Source of the DNA: Polytrichum commune | Taxonomy: Eukaryota > Streptophyta > Polytrichopsida > Polytrichales > Polytrichaceae | DNA: 64,000 nt | Reading direction: 5' to 3' | Assembly: GCA_950295325.1 (NCBI GenBank) | Contig: OX485808.1 | Location: 18,186,527-18,250,526, forward strand | Shown here: one piece after another, positions 58,668-64,000 of the stretch | How positions within the stretch are numbered: position 1 is the first letter of the stretch | How the letters are laid out: each line of letters begins with the position of its first letter | Translations under genes and position numbers: made by a program | The notes under the pieces: generated by a model | The model's input: only the letters and a program-made list of their open reading frames with translations | What the model was told of the DNA's origin: nothing | Databases searched by the model: none

Positions 58668-61600
58668 TCACTGCAGTAAACAATGAAGCTCTCTATGGTA
58701 TTCCATATCAATCAGATTATCAGGAAAATTATGCATCATACCTCTTGACTCCTGTTGACTACTCCAACGTACCCAAGGCGTAAAGGGATAACATTGCCAA
58801 GCAAAAAGTTGCATGCATCTGTAAGGAAGACACCGAGAGGACAGTGGAAGGGGTGATGATGAGACATGGTTAGAAGGAGGGAGAGAGCAAGGGAGAGATA
58901 GAACAAGAAACCCTAACGTGTTTGGTTCCAACGTTCAACTACAAACCCTAACTTGCCCCTCACTCCTAGCTCCCAACGTTCTCCATAAACTGGATGAAAA
59001 ATAGCACGAACCACTAACTTCCAAGTGCGAACGCAAAGTGGTTAGGAAATCTACTTTTGAATTGGAGAAGTTGATGCATAGTCTCTGTCTTAGAGACAGT
59101 GCCAATAAACATGGAGATAATAAAATATACAAGCTAACATAGACAAGGTGTAAACACGGATAGAAAAAAACAAGAATTACAATCAGTTGTAACAAGACAT
59201 AGAATTTTACAAAACTACCTACTCCCAAAAATAAATCTCATTCAAATACAAGAAAGCTAAATACAAATGCCATAATTATCTTATTGATCCTACTACACAC
59301 TTTTAGGGGGATCCAATATCTATAACCCTATTTTTTTCTATTGATTACTAAAATGAAAGAATTATGCACCACCCTATTTTACATATAATCATGTAAGGGA
59401 CATATATCCAATGCTATGGTAGATCTAACAAAATTTTAATTTTTACCCTTAATGAATTAAATTGATCTTATTTTTTTAATCTCACGTGGTTTCTAGAATT
59501 CCGATAGTCATCTCTCAGAGATATAATTGTTTGTAGCAGAAAAGAAGAAACATACATGCCTTTTAGTATGGGATAAAAAGGCCCATAATATGAACACAAA
59601 ACCAAGCCAATGAAATGAAGGCCATGGAATAAGTGTATGAAATTTGTGTAAGTCGAAAAGAATAACTCCTTCCATATGTATAATGTATGAAAACTAATTA
59701 CACCCACTAACGTGGTAATGTTTTTTTATTGCACCAGTTCTATAAAAAAATAAAAAATCGGTCGACTACTCTAGTCGATTTTTTTTTAATTCAAAATTTC
59801 AACTAAACTTGAAAAAACATGGACAATTAGATCCTGTTCAATGCAAAATCAAACAATCCATTAATTTTTTTAGTTTATTTTTTTATTTATTTTTCCTAAA
59901 ATTTAACTGCTAGTAGCAGTTGACTAGAATTTGACTATTCCTAGTCGATTGCTCTTGGGCGACTACAACAACTAGTTATGAGTAGAAGACTGCTATGGTC
60001 AACTGCGCTAGTCAATTGGAGTAGGCAATTGTTAAATCCAAAATTTAAAAACTGTAAAAAAAATCCAATTTTTTTGAATTATTAGATCTTGTAGCCAAAA
60101 AAATTCTAATGGTCCATATTTTTTTAAGGGATATTTTTGGAAAATTTTAATTTTTTTTAGCAATCAATTTTTGTGTTAGTTATATGATTAAAAATAATTA
60201 TTTACATACTTAGCATAATCAATTGTGTTTTGCTTTGTGGATGTAGTTATTCTTGAACCCCGATTTAAATTGATCTCCTAGCATCCCATGGTTATATTTC
60301 CAGGGCTCACAGTACGGACGCACAACGTTGAGTAATTTCGTGTAATAACATTCTAAAAAAATAAATAATATTTAATCATACTCAGAGAGTAGAAGCTTTT
60401 AAGTCTCCTTCAGCAAATTTAAAGGACTCTTGATATATTTTAAGTGAATCTCATTTGGTAAAGATAACCTTAGGTCACATAAAAAATGATACAAAGGCGT
60501 TTTGAACGGTGGGAGTTGTTGGATGTCCAACTCATCCCACCAACAAAGACGAGCTTTGCTTTCAAAGTGTGCATGACGATGAAATAAAGTGTTTAATGGC
60601 TCTAAACATGCCTCTAGAGTAACATATGACATAAAGAGCATTATAATGTTAAAGTAGGCCCTTTTGGCTTGAATTAACCATTTAATTTCAACTCGGATTA
60701 AGACATACTTTCTACTTAGAGCGTGGATTTACTTTATCTATAGCATGAAAATGAAGTATTTTTTTGAACCTTCTAACGTCACTTATGCTTCTAATGAGGT
60801 TTTATGATTAAAGAAAGAAATTAAAAGTGAGATGTAAACATAGTCAAGTGTATTATACAATGCACCACATAATTTTATATAGTATATATTAATTTAATCC
60901 ATCAAATATGTATCATATATTGAGTATATATTTCAATCTAATTTATTTTAAAATGATCCATACTAATCGTTTACTCCACTTTAATTGATATTTATTGATT
61001 TTTTTTAATGTCATAGATTTCTACATGTTTGCAGATGTAAACATATCATACTAATGTGTACGTATAATTTTTTTTTTTGCTTTTATGTACATATTTTGGG
61101 ATGGATAATTGGTTCAATATTCTTATTGATTTACAATTCTATTTTAGTGCCAATTTTATTTATGAGGTCCAATCACCCTGGGAAGTGCACATCTCATTAT
61201 AATCATGATTCATGTGTGTGCGTCACCTTCAAATTTATACTTCTAGGTTTTTTTATATGTAATTTTAAGGTGGAAAAAAGCATTTATAAAGCACGTATAT
61301 AATCAAAATTATATTATATTATAGCACCTTTATAAAATAATCACATATATTAAAATAAAAGATGTGCTCATTTGGTGAAATACAAATGATTGATTAGTTA
61401 CTTAATGTTGTAGTTGTCTCATTACAAAAGTATTTTGGTAGACTAAATTTAAGATGTTTGAAGCTAATTCCAGTCTCCAATCAATCCAATAAATAAATAA
61501 AAATGTAATGCATCTCAACTCTAATTCTCAAACCCTAAATTAAAATAATCTTGATCTGTAATCCTACCTAAAGAAAACAAATTTTTATTATATTCAAGGG

Positions 61601-61784
61601 CCAATATAATTTTATGAAGTTAGAATTGCCCACAACAAGTACTCAACGAGGTCGCATACCTCAAATCTTCAATAAACATCAAATGTCACTGGATTTTTTT
61701 TTATACTATATGATATATTTTGTGGATAAGAATAATGAGCATAGTTAGATCAAGATTTTTCTTGCATGTAGCATAATGTATCGG
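58668..61784. other. Gene-poor, AT-rich stretch
   Basis: No gene or complete mobile element is recognised. Between 59760 and 60030 words related to TAGTCGATT and GTCGACTA recur several times in both orientations. A segment near 61616-61665 is a diverged relative of the start of the duplicated unit at 44.9 kb (GCCCACAA..., CATACCTCA). Confidence 0.4.
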
Positions 61785-62115
61785 TGCACCGTGCAATCAA
61801 GGTGTTTGGACCATTCTACATAAAAAAAACTTTTGACGTGGTTTGATGGGACTTCTAAGGCTAATGTGCAAATGAAGGTGTATGTTGTACTCGATCTATG
61901 ACACACTCTAACTTTTGCTGTTCATTATTGACACCGCCCATCGTTGTGTCATTTCTTGAATTGACATATCTTTGGATTATCTTCACCCACTTGCATCGAC
62001 ATGCATAATATCATTCAATACGACACTCATCCTATGATACCTTACAGAGATTATGTCTTATGTCAATGATATCATTAAATTAAGATGTTAAGCTATTGCG
62101 GGCCAAATGCAAAAC
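61785..62115 (-). repeat. Single-arm relative of the foldback, inverted
   Basis: Reading in reverse, the order of motifs follows the foldback arm: the segments GTGCAATCAAGGTGTTTGGACC, CATGCATAATATCATTCAAT and GATTATGTCTTATG correspond to 47.7-48.0 kb. It is more diverged than the copy at 52.3 kb. Confidence 0.6.
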
Positions 62116-63039
62116 TAAGATCAAAGGAATGTGACTAAAAAAAACACCAACCTTATGAAGTTCAAGCACATTAAATTGGATTACTCTTGATACTTGCTCA
62201 AGTTTAAGTGAAAGTGATTCAAAGCAATATATCAACTTTGAATTTATGAAAAAAAAATTATGATTTTTTTAACATATTTATTTAAAAAATTTAAGTGATT
62301 TATGTTAAAAAAATCCAAAAAATTCATATTTTAAAAAATAATGCAAGTTGTGATAACGAACAATTCATTGTCAAACATTTATTTTAAATATGGTTAAATC
62401 ACATTGAATTGATGATTTTTTACATAAAATACTTGTTGATGACCTCAAGTTTATAATGAATTCAAGGAATATGAAAAAAAATCAAATTCAAAATAGTTAA
62501 GGTCAAAAAGTTTACGTCCAAAAAAGGATATAGCCATTTATTTTTTTAGCAATACTTTTAATGATTAGGGTTTTCATACCTCATCTTCATATTCTACATT
62601 TGAGTCTTTAACACAAAAATAAAGATCAACATGAAAACATATTCAATTTAAACAAAAAAACAAAAAAATCTATTTTTTTTGACATTTGACAAAAAAAAAC
62701 CTATGGATCAAGATATTGGAGCATTTTTTTGTCTACTTTATCATGCTTGCACGCTTTGACCCTCTCATATGGTGCCTAGTCTTGAAATTTGTCAAGCATC
62801 AAACTACTATGAGCACTTTGTTATGATTTGTAGTAGACTTTTCTTTCTCGCTTTTCATATTGAAGGAAATCTAAGATATGATTTTTTGGGCTTCTTTGAT
62901 CTAAGATTTGTAAAATTATATGTAAAATGTTTATGACTACAAAAACTTGACTTCTTTGAATACCACAGTCAACATTTGATATCATATGAAAACTCTCGGC
63001 AAAGATTATGTTGATGTTTTTAGGGTATGGATATAATCA
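62116..63039. other. Intergenic, nothing recognised
   Basis: Very A/T-rich sequence with many A and T runs. No coding signal. Confidence 0.5.
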
Positions 63040-63415
63040 CCACAATAAATATTGTGCTTAGTGCCACCAATTCTATTTGTCTTGCTTAATACTAATTGTA
63101 AACCGCCCATGTAGTATCATCAACATTAAGTGTAAGTCTAACAATGTTTTTATTTCCTTGTATTAAAAAAGTAGGCATTAAAGATTTAAAATGTTGTAGT
63201 TATTGTCACTATTAAGTGATTTTTCATCCAAATTTCATTCATTTATGACATTATATAATTACATAAATGCCATGATGCAAAACATACCAAAATTGGATGA
63301 ATTAAAGTATCTTGGAATGACATTATTTATAAACATATTCATCATAAGTGTCATTAGAAAAGCTACCACAGTGACATAAAATACCATATGACACTAAATA
63401 CAATTATTAGTGTAC
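63040..63415 (+). mobile_element. MITE, family A copy 4
   Basis: 376 bp, left end CCACAATAAATATTGTGCTT, right end ACAATTATTAGTGTAC. Same interior as the copy at 8486, including AAGTGATTTTTCATCCAAAT. Confidence 0.82.
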
Positions 63416-63873
63416 TTTGCTTTACCTATAGGCAATTATCAATCATGGTAAACCGAGGTGGACATGCCTAAGTCAACCACAACAATAATTTAGACATTGA
63501 TTTGAGTACTATGTGCTTAGGTGTGGACTTAAGATCTGGCATAAAAAAAAACATGTTTTTAACCTCTAAAGGACCATAAGGCCACATTTGGCTATTAATT
63601 TGCACATTTTTTTAATTTGATCCACAAACCTTGTTTCAAAGTCAATCAATGATTTTTAAACATTGGGGGGTTGGTGTTGCAAGCCTTTATCTTTTGGGCA
63701 AAAATAAAATCATATGATAGTGATTTATCATATTTTATTTGTCAAAAACATGGTGACATTTGGGTTATTTGGACATTTTAAAGGCATTTTTGCATTGAGG
63801 CAAGTAAATGCGGATAGGTGCAATTAGAATTAAGTCAACCCAAAATTTTGGAAAATAATGACTTGTTTTGTGG

Positions 63874-63906
<33 letters not shown>

Positions 63907-64000
63907 CTGACTTAATCATGTCTTGATTAAATTCATGTTACAATAGGCTATGTCAAACCTAGTGTAAAGTCATGTTATGTAAGGTAATAGACAACATACA
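63416..64000. other. Intergenic with (TA)n(GA)n microsatellite
   Basis: No gene is seen. A TATATA tract followed by GAGAGA lies at about 63875-63907. Confidence 0.6.

Noticed and set aside
1-64000. CRISPR arrays, bacterial operons, rRNA genes
   Set aside because: No regularly spaced short repeats, no ribosomal RNA signatures, and spliced eukaryotic genes throughout.

Overview
The window looks like nuclear DNA of a land plant with a large, AT-rich, transposon-dense genome. A 14-exon gene for the mitochondrial pyruvate dehydrogenase E1 beta subunit (1118-6242, + strand) and an intronless STIG1-family secreted cysteine-rich protein gene (31120-31863, + strand) are the only two clearly intact genes. 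A decayed piggyBac transposase and a cytosine-methyltransferase-bearing Ty3/gypsy element point weakly to a non-flowering lineage, because both are unusual in flowering plants. I cannot name the species from the sequence.

Layout: 1-0.87 kb, non-coding upstream DNA; 1.1-6.2 kb, PDH E1 beta; 8.3-10.2 kb, piggyBac transposase pseudogene split by a small transposon; 10.2-17.2 kb, a degenerate Ty3/gypsy retrotransposon on the minus strand; 17.2-30 kb, gene-poor DNA with small inverted-repeat transposons (MITEs), a GC-richer block near 22 kb and an orphan candidate exon at 24.1 kb; 31.1-31.9 kb, STIG1-like gene; 32-64 kb, MITEs of several families, a 1.88 kb near-perfect foldback (46619-48495), a duplicated gene fragment (44.8-45.9 and 49.3-50.3 kb), and AT-rich sequence without recognisable genes.

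The most interesting object is the retrotransposon at 10.2-17.2 kb. Read on the minus strand, one continuing frame carries gag with two CCHC zinc knuckles, an aspartic protease, a complete-looking C5 cytosine DNA methyltransferase domain (motifs I, IV, VI, VIII, IX and X in canonical order), reverse transcriptase and the start of RNase H. The tail that normally follows integrase comes next and ends in a C4HC3 PHD finger. The methyltransferase lies between protease and reverse transcriptase in the same frame, so it is part of the pol polyprotein and not a neighbouring gene. The copy is dead: it has scattered TAG and TGA stops, two frameshifts, and a deletion of the RNase H end and integrase core. 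Nearly all its stops could come from single C-to-T changes in CG or CAG contexts, as expected of a heavily cytosine-methylated sequence.

Other mobile DNA is well resolved. There are four copies of a ~345 bp MITE with G-run ends and exact 8-bp target duplications, two Mutator-like MITEs with exact 9-bp duplications, a 410 bp MITE with long inverted ends and an 8-bp duplication, and a large set of MITEs sharing the end CTACACTAAA.
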